Below, piece after piece: positions 1 to 9,180 of a DNA stretch of 64,000 nucleotides (position 1 is its first letter; each line of letters starts with the position of its first letter). Origin of the DNA: Lewinellaceae bacterium (GTDB lineage Bacteria > Bacteroidota > Bacteroidia > Chitinophagales > Saprospiraceae); NCBI GenBank assembly GCA_020636195.1, contig JACJYH010000003.1:310001-374000 (forward strand), given 5' to 3'. Position numbers and translations under genes: made by a program. The notes under the pieces were generated by a model. That model was given only the letters and a program-made list of their open reading frames with translations, searched no databases and had not been told where the DNA came from.

Positions 1-2034
1 CAAATTGTGGGTACTGAAGCGTATGTCACCATTGCCACCACAAGGCCAGAAACTATACCGGGTGATACAGCAATCGCAGTGCATCCGGATGATGAAAGAT
101 ACGCATGGTTGAAAGGTAAAAAAGCCATAGTACCTATTATTAATAGAGAAATACCAATCATTTTTGACGATTATGTTGATCGTGAGTTTGGAACCGGAGC
201 ACTGAAGGTAACTCCTGCTCATGATGTCAATGATCACGAGATAGGAAAAAGACATCAGCTGGAAATTATTGATATTTTCAATCCTGATGGTACAATGAGT
301 GACGATGCCACAGTTTATTTGGGTGAGGATCGATTCGTTGTGAGAAAGAAATTCTCAAAGGATTTAGAAGAAGCCGGACATATCGTCAATATAGAAGATT
401 ACCAAAACAATGTAGGAAGATCTGAACGTACCAATGCCGTTGTAGAACCTAGATTATCATTGCAGTGGTATGTTGACATGGGCACTTTGTCTGATCCCGC
501 ATTGAAAGCCGTAATGGATGATGTAGTTGAGTTTTTTCCCAAAAGTCAAAAAAATATTTACAGGCACTGGATGGAAAACATCAAAGATTGGTGTATATCT
601 CGCCAGCTTTGGTGGGGACATAGGATTCCGGCATGGTATTTTGAAGATCAAGTTTTTGTGGCTGAAACCGCAAAAGAAGCATTCAAACTTGCACAGAAGA
701 CTTTTCCCACCATTCAAAAAGAGCAATTAATCCAAGATGAAGACGTGCTGGATACGTGGTTCTCTTCATGGCTGTGGCCGATTAGTGTCTTTGATGGATT
801 CGAAGACAAAGAAGTTCTAAATTATTATTATCCCACATCTGTATTAGTGACGGGATGGGACATCATCTTTTTGTGGGTAGCTAGGATGGTCATGGCCGGA
901 TATGAGTGGACAGGAACATTTCCCTTTGAAAAAGTGTATTTCACCGGAATGGTACGGGACAAACAGCGGCGCAAGATGTCAAAACAACTCGGCAACAGTC
1001 CCGATGCCCTACAATTAATCGCTGATTATGGAGCAGATGGTGTCAGATTCGGAATGATGAGTTGTTCTCCAGCTGGTGGTGATTTACTCTTCGATGAAAA
1101 ACTTGTAGAACAAGGAAGAAATTTCTGTAATAAAATGTGGAATGCCCTCAGACTGCTCAAAAGCTGGGAGACGGAAAACGAAAATCCACAAAGCGATAAA
1201 GACAGATTAGCTGGTCAATGGATGATGTCTATGATTGCATCCACACAAGAAGAGTTGGTGCGAGATTACAAAGATTTCCGACTTTCAGAAGGGCTTATGA
1301 AGCTGTATAATCTCATATGGAATGAGTACTGCTCTTGGTACTTGGAAATGATCAAACCGCAGTTTGGTGAAAAAATTCATGAAAATACGTATCAAGAAGC
1401 GATTGATGCATTCAGTCAGCTCTGCAGTATATTGCACCCATTCATGCCATTTATCACAGAAGAGATATGGCATTTGCTGAAAGATAGAAGCGCAGGGGAA
1501 GATTGTATCATCTCAACACTAAAGATAGAAAAGCAGGACAACAATGATGTTCAGAAATACATCAATACAGCGAAGGATATCATCACTTCAGTCAGGGAAA
1601 TCAGACAAAAACAGGCTATAAAAATGAAGGACGAACTTCAGCTTTACATTTTGAAAACTGAAGGTGTCGATAAACTGATTGCGCTCAATGGGTGGGAAGA
1701 TATCGTTAAAAAACTAGCAATACTTGATGATATAATTATTTCGGATGATCTGAATATCAATGGAATAAGTTTTATTTCAGGTACAGAAAAATGCATGATA
1801 CAAATACATCAAGAGTTGGATATCGAAGGCGAACTGATTTCATTACAAAAAGATCTAGATTATCAACAAGGGTTTGTAGATTCTGTGACAAAAAAACTGT
1901 CAAATGAGAGATTTGTGCAGAATGCTAAACCGGAAATAGTGGAAAAAGAACAGGCTAAACTCGCTGATGGACAGGAACGAATAAAGATTTTGACGGAAGA
2001 AATACAGAGATTACAAGCTCAATTAAAAGGGTAA
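1..2034 (+). CDS. valS: Valyl-tRNA synthetase, 3' part (5' end outside the window)
   Basis: Class I aminoacyl-tRNA synthetase that charges tRNA-Val in the cytoplasm. The frame is open from base 1, so the N-terminal Rossmann half with the HIGH motif lies upstream of the window; the GTG at 7 is only an internal codon. The visible part starts inside the CP1 editing domain (TTRPETIPGDTA, then FGTGALKVTPAHD), continues with the second half of the catalytic core, where the KMSKS loop reads KMSKQLGNSP (near base 975), then the anticodon-binding helical domain. It ends in a charged coiled coil (about the last 70 residues) typical of ValRS. The pduO-type gene follows after 3 bases, suggesting cotranscription. 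Confidence 0.97.
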   Translation, partial: QIVGTEAYVTIATTRPETIPGDTAIAVHPDDERYAWLKGKKAIVPIINREIPIIFDDYVDREFGTGALKVTPAHDVNDHEIGKRHQLEIIDIFNPDGTMSDDATVYLGEDRFVVRKKFSKDLEEAGHIVNIEDYQNNVGRSERTNAVVEPRLSLQWYVDMGTLSDPALKAVMDDVVEFFPKSQKNIYRHWMENIKDWCISRQLWWGHRIPAWYFEDQVFVAETAKEAFKLAQKTFPTIQKEQLIQDEDVLDTWFSSWLWPISVFDGFEDKEVLNYYYPTSVLVTGWDIIFLWVARMVMAGYEWTGTFPFEKVYFTGMVRDKQRRKMSKQLGNSPDALQLIADYGADGVRFGMMSCSPAGGDLLFDEKLVEQGRNFCNKMWNALRLLKSWETENENPQSDKDRLAGQWMMSMIASTQEELVRDYKDFRLSEGLMKLYNLIWNEYCSWYLEMIKPQFGEKIHENTYQEAIDAFSQLCSILHPFMPFITEEIWHLLKDRSAGEDCIISTLKIEKQDNNDVQKYINTAKDIITSVREIRQKQAIKMKDELQLYILKTEGVDKLIALNGWEDIVKKLAILDDIIISDDLNINGISFISGTEKCMIQIHQELDIEGELISLQKDLDYQQGFVDSVTKKLSNERFVQNAKPEIVEKEQAKLADGQERIKILTEEIQRLQAQLKG

Positions 2035-2037
2035 AAC

Positions 2038-2589
2038 ATGAAAATTTATACCAAGCAAGGAGATAAAGGCATGACTTCGCTGATAGGTGGCCGACGTATT
2101 TCTAAACATGATGTGCGCATAGAAGCATATGGAACCATCGATGAACTGAACAGTCACATTGGGTTGCTATTAGTTCATATAGAAAATAAAAATATATGTA
2201 ACTCTTTGTTTGAAATTCAAAATCGACTGTTCGACATTGGATCCACATTGGCATGTGACCCACAAAAGTCCATGTCTGTACCACAAATTGACAATGAAGA
2301 TATCAATTTTCTAGAAATTTTGATAGATCAAATGGAAGAAACGCTACCTTTATTAAAAAACTTTATCCTTCCCGGTGGAAATTTGCCTTCTGCGCAAGCG
2401 CACGTATGCAGAACTGTTTGTCGGAGAGCCGAACGAAGGGTCACCGCATTAGAGGACGAAGGAGCATCAGCACAATTAATAGTACAATACCTGAATAGAT
2501 TATCAGATTATCTATTTGTGCTTTCACGTTTTATATCCAATGAAATGGGCATGAGTGATGTGATTTGGTCAGGCAAATCAAGCAAATGA
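2038..2589 (+). CDS. PduO-type ATP:cob(I)alamin adenosyltransferase
   Basis: Transfers the adenosyl group of ATP to cob(I)alamin to make coenzyme B12. The 183-residue length is normal for the family. The N-terminal signature TKQGDKGMTSLIGG is followed by AYGTIDELNSHIG, and the C-terminal helical part has the CRRAERRV and LNRLSDYLFVLSR motifs that line the ATP/cobalamin site. It starts 3 bases after valS and is followed after 1 base by the DUF4442 gene. No B12-dependent enzyme is seen in the window, so its client is unknown. The family assignment is firm from motifs. Confidence 0.95.
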   Translation: MKIYTKQGDKGMTSLIGGRRISKHDVRIEAYGTIDELNSHIGLLLVHIENKNICNSLFEIQNRLFDIGSTLACDPQKSMSVPQIDNEDINFLEILIDQMEETLPLLKNFILPGGNLPSAQAHVCRTVCRRAERRVTALEDEGASAQLIVQYLNRLSDYLFVLSRFISNEMGMSDVIWSGKSSK

Positions 2590-2590
2590 T

Positions 2591-3070
2591 ATGCTTCCTA
2601 AAGCAGAAAAATATAGAAAAGGAGCTCTATCACCATTGAAATTTTGGGTATTCAAATGTATTCATCTTCCATCTTTGGTGTTTTGGAACATAAAATTAAA
2701 ATCATTAGACGATGAGAAATGCGTAATCACCATTCCATTTTCTCATTGGACAAAAAACCCATTTAGATCTATTTATTTTTCTGCATTAAACGGAGCTGCG
2801 GAACTTTCCACAGGTTTGCTTTGCCAAATGTACATCCAAGATTATGGAGAAATATCGATGTTATTGGTTGAATTTCAAGGTAAATATTACAAAAAAGCAA
2901 CAGGAATAACAACATTCACTTGTACCGATGGGCAAATGATCCATGAAAACATCAATAAACTCAAATCCGGAGAGAGTACAACTTTCGTGGCTCACAGCAT
3001 TGGAAGCAATCAGAACCACGATGTAGTTTGCGAAATTTGGGTCACATGGTCACTACTTAGAAAAAAGTAG
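2591..3070 (+). CDS. DUF4442 family protein (hotdog-fold, thioesterase-like)
   Basis: 159 residues, no signal peptide. The pattern (KFWVFKCIHLPSL near the start, DDEKCVITIPFSHWTKNPFRSIYFSALNGAAELSTGLL in the first half, here cited in part only) matches the DUF4442 hotdog-fold family, relatives of acyl-CoA thioesterases. No substrate can be read from the sequence. It begins one base after the adenosyltransferase stop and is convergent with the porin gene on the other strand, only 3 bases away. Function remains a prediction from fold; the family call rests on recognition without a search. Confidence 0.75.
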   Translation: MLPKAEKYRKGALSPLKFWVFKCIHLPSLVFWNIKLKSLDDEKCVITIPFSHWTKNPFRSIYFSALNGAAELSTGLLCQMYIQDYGEISMLLVEFQGKYYKKATGITTFTCTDGQMIHENINKLKSGESTTFVAHSIGSNQNHDVVCEIWVTWSLLRKK

Positions 3071-3073
3071 CGC

Positions 3074-4486
3074 TTAAAATTTAAAATTCAACACCAAATT
3101 AAACAGATGAACATCCGTTTTATTGAAGATGTATTTTGAGTCATCATACGTATCCCCAATATTTTTCTTGTACACATACAATGCTTGGCTTTCCAAGCCT
3201 GACAGTGCACCTTTGAAATAATACCTGAAATCTACATTCAGTTGGCCATAGGTAGGCAAGCCATATTTATTGAGCGCAAAGTTCTTCACATCCGGCATAC
3301 TAAAATATCCTACGCTAAGAGTTGTTTGAAATTTTTTAGGTTTAAGGTATTGGATTTTATACACTGCTGATTTCGTATCACCGAAACCTTCATTGCGCTC
3401 TCTAGGCATAAACGTATAAAAATAATCCCTTCCCCATTCACGAGGCATTAAGTATTTTCCACCACTGTTTATTCTATTGATGGAGAGCGATTGATTAAAA
3501 CCTCCTTTTTTATACCCTATTTGTGCGCCAAAGATATACACTGGACGGTTATTTTGATTGTACGCCAATGTAGGATCAATATTGCCACCATTTCCACTTT
3601 TCCATTGTGATGCTACCTGCACACCATAATAAAGACCTTTCCAACGAGAAGTTAATTTCTTTTCCCATTGTGTCAACAAATTGTGAGAAATATTCTCCGT
3701 GTACATATACCATACATCAAATTGGAAATTTTTGTCTTTTGCATATTTGTAATTGAACATTCCAACCCAATCTGATGCTACTTGACCTTTATATGCTGAC
3801 TTTTTACCTGAAATATCTACACCAACAGAATACAATCCAATGGATTCAGCATTTGAAAACCAATCTTTGGTACTTCTAGGTGCAATAGCATTGATCCATC
3901 CACCACTCAATTGATGGCTGGTATTGAGCTTATATTCAGTCCAAAATCCCTGTACCGCAGTAGGCCGCATCCTTCCATCTTGAAGGTTGATAAATGGTGT
4001 ATTGAGTAACTGTCTCCCAAATTTTACAAAACCTTTCTTCAGATTATATTGGACAAAAAATTCTTCTAATCGATTGATTTCTTCCAATTGATCTATAGCA
4101 TTTACATCAAACAAGCCGATTTCATACCTATTTCCTTGGCCTGTTATTGCATCTTTTTCAAATAAATTGGCAGACTTGAGCGGAAATATATAGAATCCAC
4201 TCACCGCAATATTGAAATTATAAAATTGTGCAGACTCAAAACGCAAACCTCCACCAATAGCTTCAGCGTAGTAATCCCTGAGGGTCTTCGCATTGTCCGT
4301 CAATGAAAAAAAATATCTAAAATGGCCATTAATCTGCCCAAATTTAAACGCATTCAAGATGATTGATGAATCCCTTTTTGAGCTAATGTTATTCCAAATA
4401 TTTGGTTTCTCTGATAAATCTTGATGTTGCGCAAATATGTGACTCACCGTTCCTATGAACAGTAAAAAAACTATAAAATACTTCAT
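3074..4486 (-). CDS. OprD-like outer membrane porin of the sulfur locus
   Basis: 470 residues with an N-terminal signal peptide (MKYFIVFLLFIGTVSHIFAQ) and a C-terminal strand ending in the aromatic residue F, as in outer membrane beta-barrels. The segment VKFGRQLLNTPFINLQDGR is characteristic of the OprD-type porins found in Bacteroidota and proteobacteria. It is the last gene of the minus-strand sulfur locus, 12 bases after the dsrE-like gene, so uptake or release of a sulfur anion such as thiosulfate or tetrathionate is a reasonable guess from context. Substrate is inference only. Confidence 0.75.
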   Translation of the reverse strand: MKYFIVFLLFIGTVSHIFAQHQDLSEKPNIWNNISSKRDSSIILNAFKFGQINGHFRYFFSLTDNAKTLRDYYAEAIGGGLRFESAQFYNFNIAVSGFYIFPLKSANLFEKDAITGQGNRYEIGLFDVNAIDQLEEINRLEEFFVQYNLKKGFVKFGRQLLNTPFINLQDGRMRPTAVQGFWTEYKLNTSHQLSGGWINAIAPRSTKDWFSNAESIGLYSVGVDISGKKSAYKGQVASDWVGMFNYKYAKDKNFQFDVWYMYTENISHNLLTQWEKKLTSRWKGLYYGVQVASQWKSGNGGNIDPTLAYNQNNRPVYIFGAQIGYKKGGFNQSLSINRINSGGKYLMPREWGRDYFYTFMPRERNEGFGDTKSAVYKIQYLKPKKFQTTLSVGYFSMPDVKNFALNKYGLPTYGQLNVDFRYYFKGALSGLESQALYVYKKNIGDTYDDSKYIFNKTDVHLFNLVLNFKF

Positions 4487-4498
4487 TCCTTTGGATGA

Positions 4499-4927
4499 TT
4501 ATTTTCCTGCCTTGATATAACTCCAGTCTTTCTCTTCCTTCTCTACGATTTCCAAAATCCCACCAGGAACGGTTCTGACATGGTCAATGAGTTGTTCTCT
4601 CTTGATATTCTTTTGTGTCATTGTAAACTCACAAGCCACAAAATCGACGCCATTTTGGATTAATCTTTCTATCTTATCTACCAAGGAAGTCTTATCTTTC
4701 CTTAGGAGATTGATTCCCGGACCGTGACATACCACTTCAATCTGACTTTTGGGAGCCAATTTTTTCAGATTGGTGAGTTGGCGGATGAGCGTACTATGGT
4801 CTGAGGTATCTTGAGATACAAGCTGAAAAATGATCTTATGTTTTTTATTTGAAATAGCGCCATTGGCTTGGCCATAGGAATGATGCATTCCAAAAAGCAT
4901 CGCTATTATTAGGATATACTTATACAT
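4499..4927 (-). CDS. Exported DsrE-like protein
   Basis: 142 residues. An N-terminal signal peptide (about residues 1-19, ending near SYGQA) precedes a DsrE/DsrF-like fold: IIFQLVSQDTSDHSTLIRQL, then IEVVCHGPGINLL and GVDFVACEFTMTQKNI. DsrE-family proteins carry or transfer sulfur in the cytoplasm; this one is exported, and a cysteine is present in CEFTMTQ at the position where related proteins carry the active cysteine. It lies between the soxB-like and porin genes and is read in the same direction. A periplasmic sulfur-handling role is inferred from context. Confidence 0.75.
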   Translation of the reverse strand: MYKYILIIAMLFGMHHSYGQANGAISNKKHKIIFQLVSQDTSDHSTLIRQLTNLKKLAPKSQIEVVCHGPGINLLRKDKTSLVDKIERLIQNGVDFVACEFTMTQKNIKREQLIDHVRTVPGGILEIVEKEEKDWSYIKAGK

Positions 4928-4936
4928 ATTTTGATT

Positions 4937-6622
4937 TTATCTGAATGTGTAATTCACACCATACACCTGAGTCAATAAAGTATCAGGTGCATCGAGTGCT
5001 ACAGCTGATTTCCTGACTTGTGGTGTGACTGGTGAATTTTCTTTTAAATATTGGCGCATGTTTTCATGGAGTGTGTACGGCTTGTTTTCAGTTTCCATGA
5101 CATTTTTCATTCTGCAAATGATGTCTGCCGGATCTCCATCCCTTTCACATGCTGCTATAGAATATATTTTGTCTGGATCAAGTGGCTTCCCTTGAATCAT
5201 CACACTATCTACCCTTTTACCATCTTCACCAAAGGCATAAAACTTCACTTGCATACCATTGAATTTGATCACCCAACCGCCAAACCTTTTGGATGCATCT
5301 TTGGCAAATACATTTTGAAGTTCTTTTTCCAACCATTTCATGATTTGTGCTCCTGACACCTTACCTGTTCTGATGACGCTATCTACTGGTAACATATCAA
5401 AGATGTACCCATTGGTGATGGGAATATTGCCTGTTGCATCTTTTGTGATATTTGGAGGACAAAATCTAAATCCATTTGACAAGACGACATCTATTTCCGG
5501 TAATCTCCATCTCAACGCCTCTAATACCAAGGTATCTATGGTATTTTCAATGACAAAATAGCGATATAAGGGTATGGTACTATAACCAACAACTTTATTG
5601 ATATCATTAAGATAAGGGCCTTCTAAGTTTGAAATAAGACTTGAAATGTTTTTGTCTGCTTTATGTTCTGATGCATCAACCTCATCAAGATAATATTCAT
5701 CCTTGACCACTTTGCCATTTTTGACATTCAATACTAATCGACCAACAAAAGAGCCGAATGCTCCAGGTTCGACGACTTTGGCATACTTGCCTTGTATCGG
5801 CACTCTGACGCGTTCATGTGTATCTCCTCCGAGTATATAATCTACACCCTTTGTGGCTTCCAGATTTGAAAGATGTATTTGCTGGGATAATCCCATATGT
5901 GCAATCACCATGACAAAAGCGCAACCTTCTTGATTCTTTAATACGTCTGCATAATGGGCGACGTTCTCTTCAGGTTTCGTATAAATAATTCCTTTAGAAT
6001 AGTTTGGAGACTGACGAATGGGCACCAAATGGTCTGTGTAGCCCAAAAATCCGAATTTCACACCGTTGACAGTCCAAATGTAGTAAGGTGGAAATATATG
6101 TTCTCCTTTTTCACCATTGACATCATGGTACATATTAGCGCAAACTTTAGGTGCATGAAGCCCTCCCAAAAGTTTTTGCATTTGTTTTTTACCATAAATG
6201 ACTTCCCAATTTCCGGGCAAATATAGATCATATTCTAGAGCATCGAGAATAGGTGAAATGGCTTGACCCATTGTTTTGACGGAAAGTTCACTTCCTTGGA
6301 ACATATCACCTGTATCAATGGTAAAGACATGATCCTTCTTTTTTCTTATTTTTTTTAGATATGTGGATAAGTGCGCATAACCACCTGTTTTTCTGTACAC
6401 TTTTTCATTATTTTCCCAAAACAACTCATCGTGAGGATGTATCTGGCAGTGTATGTCTGTGGTTTGCAATATGGTCACTTCAAACTCTGAAGGATATGCT
6501 TTCTCTGACATAAGGTCATGCTGAACCGGAGAATTTGCCACTAATTGAGAAATACCGCCAACACCTATTGTGGCTCCGACGGCGCTTACTGATTTAATAA
6601 AATTTCTTCTGTCTTGACCCAT
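4937..6622 (-). CDS. soxB: SoxB-like thiosulfohydrolase (5'-nucleotidase superfamily)
   Basis: 561 residues. The N-terminus has a Tat-type signal (DRRNFIKSVSAVGA, then a hydrophobic stretch). The metallophosphatase core shows D56 and H58 (TDIHCQ), D106 (DTGDMFQG), N138-W139-E140 (GNWE), H242 (AHMGL) and D267/H269 (GGDTHE), the dimanganese site. GNWE in place of the GNHE of 5'-nucleotidases is a SoxB hallmark. SoxB normally releases sulfate from a sulfonate bound to the SoxYZ carrier, but no soxYZ, soxXA or soxCD is in the window. It sits 10 bases downstream of tsdA in the same direction. SoxB family is well supported; its carrier protein here is unknown. Confidence 0.87.
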   Translation of the reverse strand: MGQDRRNFIKSVSAVGATIGVGGISQLVANSPVQHDLMSEKAYPSEFEVTILQTTDIHCQIHPHDELFWENNEKVYRKTGGYAHLSTYLKKIRKKKDHVFTIDTGDMFQGSELSVKTMGQAISPILDALEYDLYLPGNWEVIYGKKQMQKLLGGLHAPKVCANMYHDVNGEKGEHIFPPYYIWTVNGVKFGFLGYTDHLVPIRQSPNYSKGIIYTKPEENVAHYADVLKNQEGCAFVMVIAHMGLSQQIHLSNLEATKGVDYILGGDTHERVRVPIQGKYAKVVEPGAFGSFVGRLVLNVKNGKVVKDEYYLDEVDASEHKADKNISSLISNLEGPYLNDINKVVGYSTIPLYRYFVIENTIDTLVLEALRWRLPEIDVVLSNGFRFCPPNITKDATGNIPITNGYIFDMLPVDSVIRTGKVSGAQIMKWLEKELQNVFAKDASKRFGGWVIKFNGMQVKFYAFGEDGKRVDSVMIQGKPLDPDKIYSIAACERDGDPADIICRMKNVMETENKPYTLHENMRQYLKENSPVTPQVRKSAVALDAPDTLLTQVYGVNYTFR

Positions 6623-6632
6623 AATCTAAATT

Positions 6633-7685
6633 TTATTTTTGTGATTTGTTTGCGTAATATTCTTGAATGGGGCCAAATGGACCCAATTTATGTTGCTTTT
6701 CCGGAAAGGCATCTGCATATGGCCCAAAAGGATGGTCAATAGGTTTCTTTGAAATATCAGGCCAATCTTTTGGGAAACGCTTTTGTGGTCTTTGTCTAGT
6801 ATTGACAAATCCCGCAACATCCCATGCTTCTTCATCAGTCAGTTGAGGACTTTCATGGGTTGAACCCAAAGGCATATTAAATTTGACGTACTTTGCAAAA
6901 TTTGTAATTCTATACAATCCTGCTGCATCATTGTAGGAATTTGGCCCCCAAAGCGGAGGATAAGTATAAGAATTTCCTTCCTGAGTAAGCTGACCCTCGC
7001 CATTAGGCATATGGCAAGAAGCGCATTTTGCGGCATAGATCTTTTCTCCTTTTTCGGGATCTACTGCTCTATCTAAAAATGGAATAGTTTTCAACCCTGA
7101 ACCCTTCGCTTTTTTACCACGCTCCACATCGCTTCCAATAAATTGCATATAAGAAACCATTGCCAACATCTCATTGCTCAGAGTATCGAGGCCACTACCA
7201 TTTAAGCTGCGCTCAAAACAATCATTGATTCTTTTTGGAATGGTTTCAAATGTACCACTACGGGACCTTAATTTTGGATAAGTAGAAGCTACTGAACCAT
7301 AATTATTACCAAAAATAGAAGTACCTGCATTGAGATGACAGTTTTGGCAGTTCATACCGTTTGAAGTGTGTGCGACGCTCCCTTTTGGTCCGAAATATTT
7401 GGCAGTATTTTGGATCAAATCCTTACCTTTCAATACCAATTCCTTTTTCGCTTCATCTTTTATCGTAGAGATATCAGGTGGTGACCAAAAGTCATTTTTA
7501 GCTTTCACTTCGGGTTGTTCGATATTCGCAATTTTATTATCAGAATCACTAAAAACCTTTGGCAATACATTCGCCATGTCTAGCATAAGAAAGGCAAAAC
7601 CTACGATAATTATCAATGAAATAATCAATAACCGTTGGGCATTTTTTAATATTGATGTTATAAAATCTTGTTCGTTGTGGTGCAT
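6633..7685 (-). CDS. tsdA: Dihaem cytochrome c, TsdA-type thiosulfate dehydrogenase
   Basis: 350 residues with an N-terminal membrane anchor or uncleaved signal (about residues 18-38). Two haem c motifs are visible: C113-x2-C116-H117 in NCQNCHLNAGT and C221-x2-C224-H225 in CASCHMPNGEG. C156, in RINDCFERSLNG, matches the cysteine that ligates haem 1 in TsdA enzymes, and M271 in FNMPLG is placed as a distal ligand for haem 2. TsdA oxidises two thiosulfates to tetrathionate or works in reverse. The gene is surrounded by sulfur genes, which supports the call over other dihaem cytochromes such as SoxA. Direction of the reaction cannot be read from sequence. Confidence 0.85.
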   Translation of the reverse strand: MHHNEQDFITSILKNAQRLLIISLIIIVGFAFLMLDMANVLPKVFSDSDNKIANIEQPEVKAKNDFWSPPDISTIKDEAKKELVLKGKDLIQNTAKYFGPKGSVAHTSNGMNCQNCHLNAGTSIFGNNYGSVASTYPKLRSRSGTFETIPKRINDCFERSLNGSGLDTLSNEMLAMVSYMQFIGSDVERGKKAKGSGLKTIPFLDRAVDPEKGEKIYAAKCASCHMPNGEGQLTQEGNSYTYPPLWGPNSYNDAAGLYRITNFAKYVKFNMPLGSTHESPQLTDEEAWDVAGFVNTRQRPQKRFPKDWPDISKKPIDHPFGPYADAFPEKQHKLGPFGPIQEYYANKSQK

Positions 7686-7702
7686 CGTTGTCGTATATTT
7701 TA

Positions 7703-8185
7703 TTAATGTGGAATTTTATGTCGTACCAAGCCATATAACCACGTTCCGGCAATAGCGCTGATGACTGTTAATATAATGACTGTAGCTCCTGTACCTATCT
7801 GCGCAAAAATTGGACCCGGACAAGCTCCTGTTATAGCCCAACCGATACCGAATAAAAAACCTCCGATAATGGTGCCTAATGTAAATGGTTTTTTATTTAT
7901 TTTTATTTTTTCCCCATCTATAGTTTTTATGTTAAATGTGTTGATAAGCCATACTGAAATCATCCCCACAATGACCGCACTGCCTATGATTCCATACATA
8001 TGAAATGACTGAAATCTAAACATTTCTTGAATTCTGAACCAAGAAATGATTTCGGCCTTGACAAATACAATTCCAAAAACAACACCAACAATTCCAAATT
8101 TTATAAGATCTCCGAAGGTGATTTTATTGTACAATGTCTTGTTAGAAGCATCTTCTACCCTTTTGTTCAAAATATCTTTACTCAT
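7703..8185 (-). CDS. YeeE/YedE-type sulfur transporter, C-half subunit, copy 2
   Basis: 160 residues. The start is placed at the ATG at 8185, which overlaps the stop of the preceding gene by 4 bases (atga); a longer frame to 8311 would run deep into that gene. Four or so membrane helices, with the signature RIQEMFRFQSFHMYG and the conserved cysteine in GWAITGACPGPIF. YeeE/YedE (TsuA-like) proteins import thiosulfate or related sulfur species through conserved cysteines. This is the second half of a transporter split into two genes. It is paralogous to the gene at 8754-9167, with a longer, charged N-terminus (residues 1-25). Confidence 0.88.
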   Translation of the reverse strand: MSKDILNKRVEDASNKTLYNKITFGDLIKFGIVGVVFGIVFVKAEIISWFRIQEMFRFQSFHMYGIIGSAVIVGMISVWLINTFNIKTIDGEKIKINKKPFTLGTIIGGFLFGIGWAITGACPGPIFAQIGTGATVIILTVISAIAGTWLYGLVRHKIPH

Positions 8186-8754
8186 AAACTCAGAATATAA
8201 GGTATGATAAAATTTGCAGCAACAAGGCCACCTAACATAAAGAAAATGGTTGCTACCAATGAAGGCCAATTCAGCGCCGAAAGACCCATAATAGAATGAC
8301 CACTTGTGCAACCGTCCGCATATCTAGTTCCAAAACCTACCAACAATCCACCTATCACTGTCAAAATAAGTAATTTTATAGAAAATACAGAATGCCATGT
8401 GAATATCTGAATAGGTAGATAAGCATTAGAATAATCTGTAATCCCGTATTGAGATAATTCATTTTTTAAGGTAGGATTCAAGACAATTTCATTTGGATTT
8501 TGAAGGTACGCCGAGGCTATCCATGCACCAATAATAATCCCAACAATAAAAATCCAGACCCATCTCTCTTTCTGCCATTCATATTTGAAAAATTCAATGC
8601 CGTTTGGAAAACATGAAGCGCAAACATGGCGAAAAGAAGATGAAATTCCAAAGTTTTTATTGCCTAAGATCAACAGTGCTGGAACCGTCAAACCGATAAT
8701 GGGGCCAGCTACATACCATGGCCAAGGTTGTGATATTGACACGATCATATTCAT
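8182..8754 (-). CDS. YeeE/YedE-type sulfur transporter, N-half subunit, copy 2
   Basis: 190 residues, several membrane helices, with the family motif GTRYADGCTSGHSIMG near the C-terminus. Start overlaps the stop of the upstream gene by one base (taatg), and the stop overlaps the start of the next gene by four. Together with the 7703-8185 product it would make one full transporter. An insertion of charged residues (around SCFPNGIEFFKYEWQKE) is shared with the paralogue at 9181-9747 (GKNVKFFDFNWKSQ), which shows that both N-half genes come from one duplication. Confidence 0.88.
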   Translation of the reverse strand: MNMIVSISQPWPWYVAGPIIGLTVPALLILGNKNFGISSSFRHVCASCFPNGIEFFKYEWQKERWVWIFIVGIIIGAWIASAYLQNPNEIVLNPTLKNELSQYGITDYSNAYLPIQIFTWHSVFSIKLLILTVIGGLLVGFGTRYADGCTSGHSIMGLSALNWPSLVATIFFMLGGLVAANFIIPYILSL

Positions 8755-9167
8755 TAGTGAGGCAATTTATCTCTAAAATATCCATACAAAAAGGTACCCA
8801 AAACAGCAAAGAAAAACACAATAAGCATGGCATAATATCCAAAACCAATGTTTACCACCATCGGTCCGGGACATGCTCCACTAAGTGCCCATCCCATGCC
8901 AAAGATGATGCCTCCGATCAGGTATCTAGGTATCGATCTATCTTTAGGGTGAAACGGGATGGGATTGCCTCGATAGTCGCGGATGTTAAATTTTTTAATT
9001 AAAAAAACACCTGTGGTACCTATTAAAATGGCCATCATAATAATCCCATACATGTGCCATGCTTGGAACCTAAACATTTCCTGAATTCGATACCATGAAA
9101 TGGCTTCAGATTTTGACATGACTATTCCAAAAACAATACCTCCTACGATATACTGTAAATACTTCAT
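8754..9167 (-). CDS. YeeE/YedE-type sulfur transporter, C-half subunit, copy 1
   Basis: 137 residues with the signature RIQEMFRFQAWHMYG and the conserved cysteine in GWALSGACPGPMV. Paralogue of the 7703-8185 product, but lacking its extended N-terminus. Follows the N-half gene at 9181-9747 after 13 bases and overlaps the next N-half gene by one base. The order N-half, C-half, N-half, C-half in one strand shows a duplication of the whole two-gene unit. Membrane protein, presumed thiosulfate or sulfur-compound transport. Confidence 0.88.
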   Translation of the reverse strand: MKYLQYIVGGIVFGIVMSKSEAISWYRIQEMFRFQAWHMYGIIMMAILIGTTGVFLIKKFNIRDYRGNPIPFHPKDRSIPRYLIGGIIFGMGWALSGACPGPMVVNIGFGYYAMLIVFFFAVLGTFLYGYFRDKLPH

Positions 9168-9180
9168 TTTCTAATTTGCA

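Noticed and set aside
4937..6622. The metallophosphatase as an ordinary 5'-nucleotidase
   Set aside because: GNWE instead of GNHE and the sulfur gene neighbours favour SoxB.
6633..7685. The dihaem cytochrome as SoxA
   Set aside because: The spacing of the two haem sites and the internal RINDCFERS cysteine segment match TsdA; no soxX beside it.
8186..8311. Longer N-terminus of the YeeE/YedE C-half gene (to 8311)
   Set aside because: It would overlap the preceding gene by about 130 bases and has no family similarity; ATG 8185 has the usual 4-base overlap.
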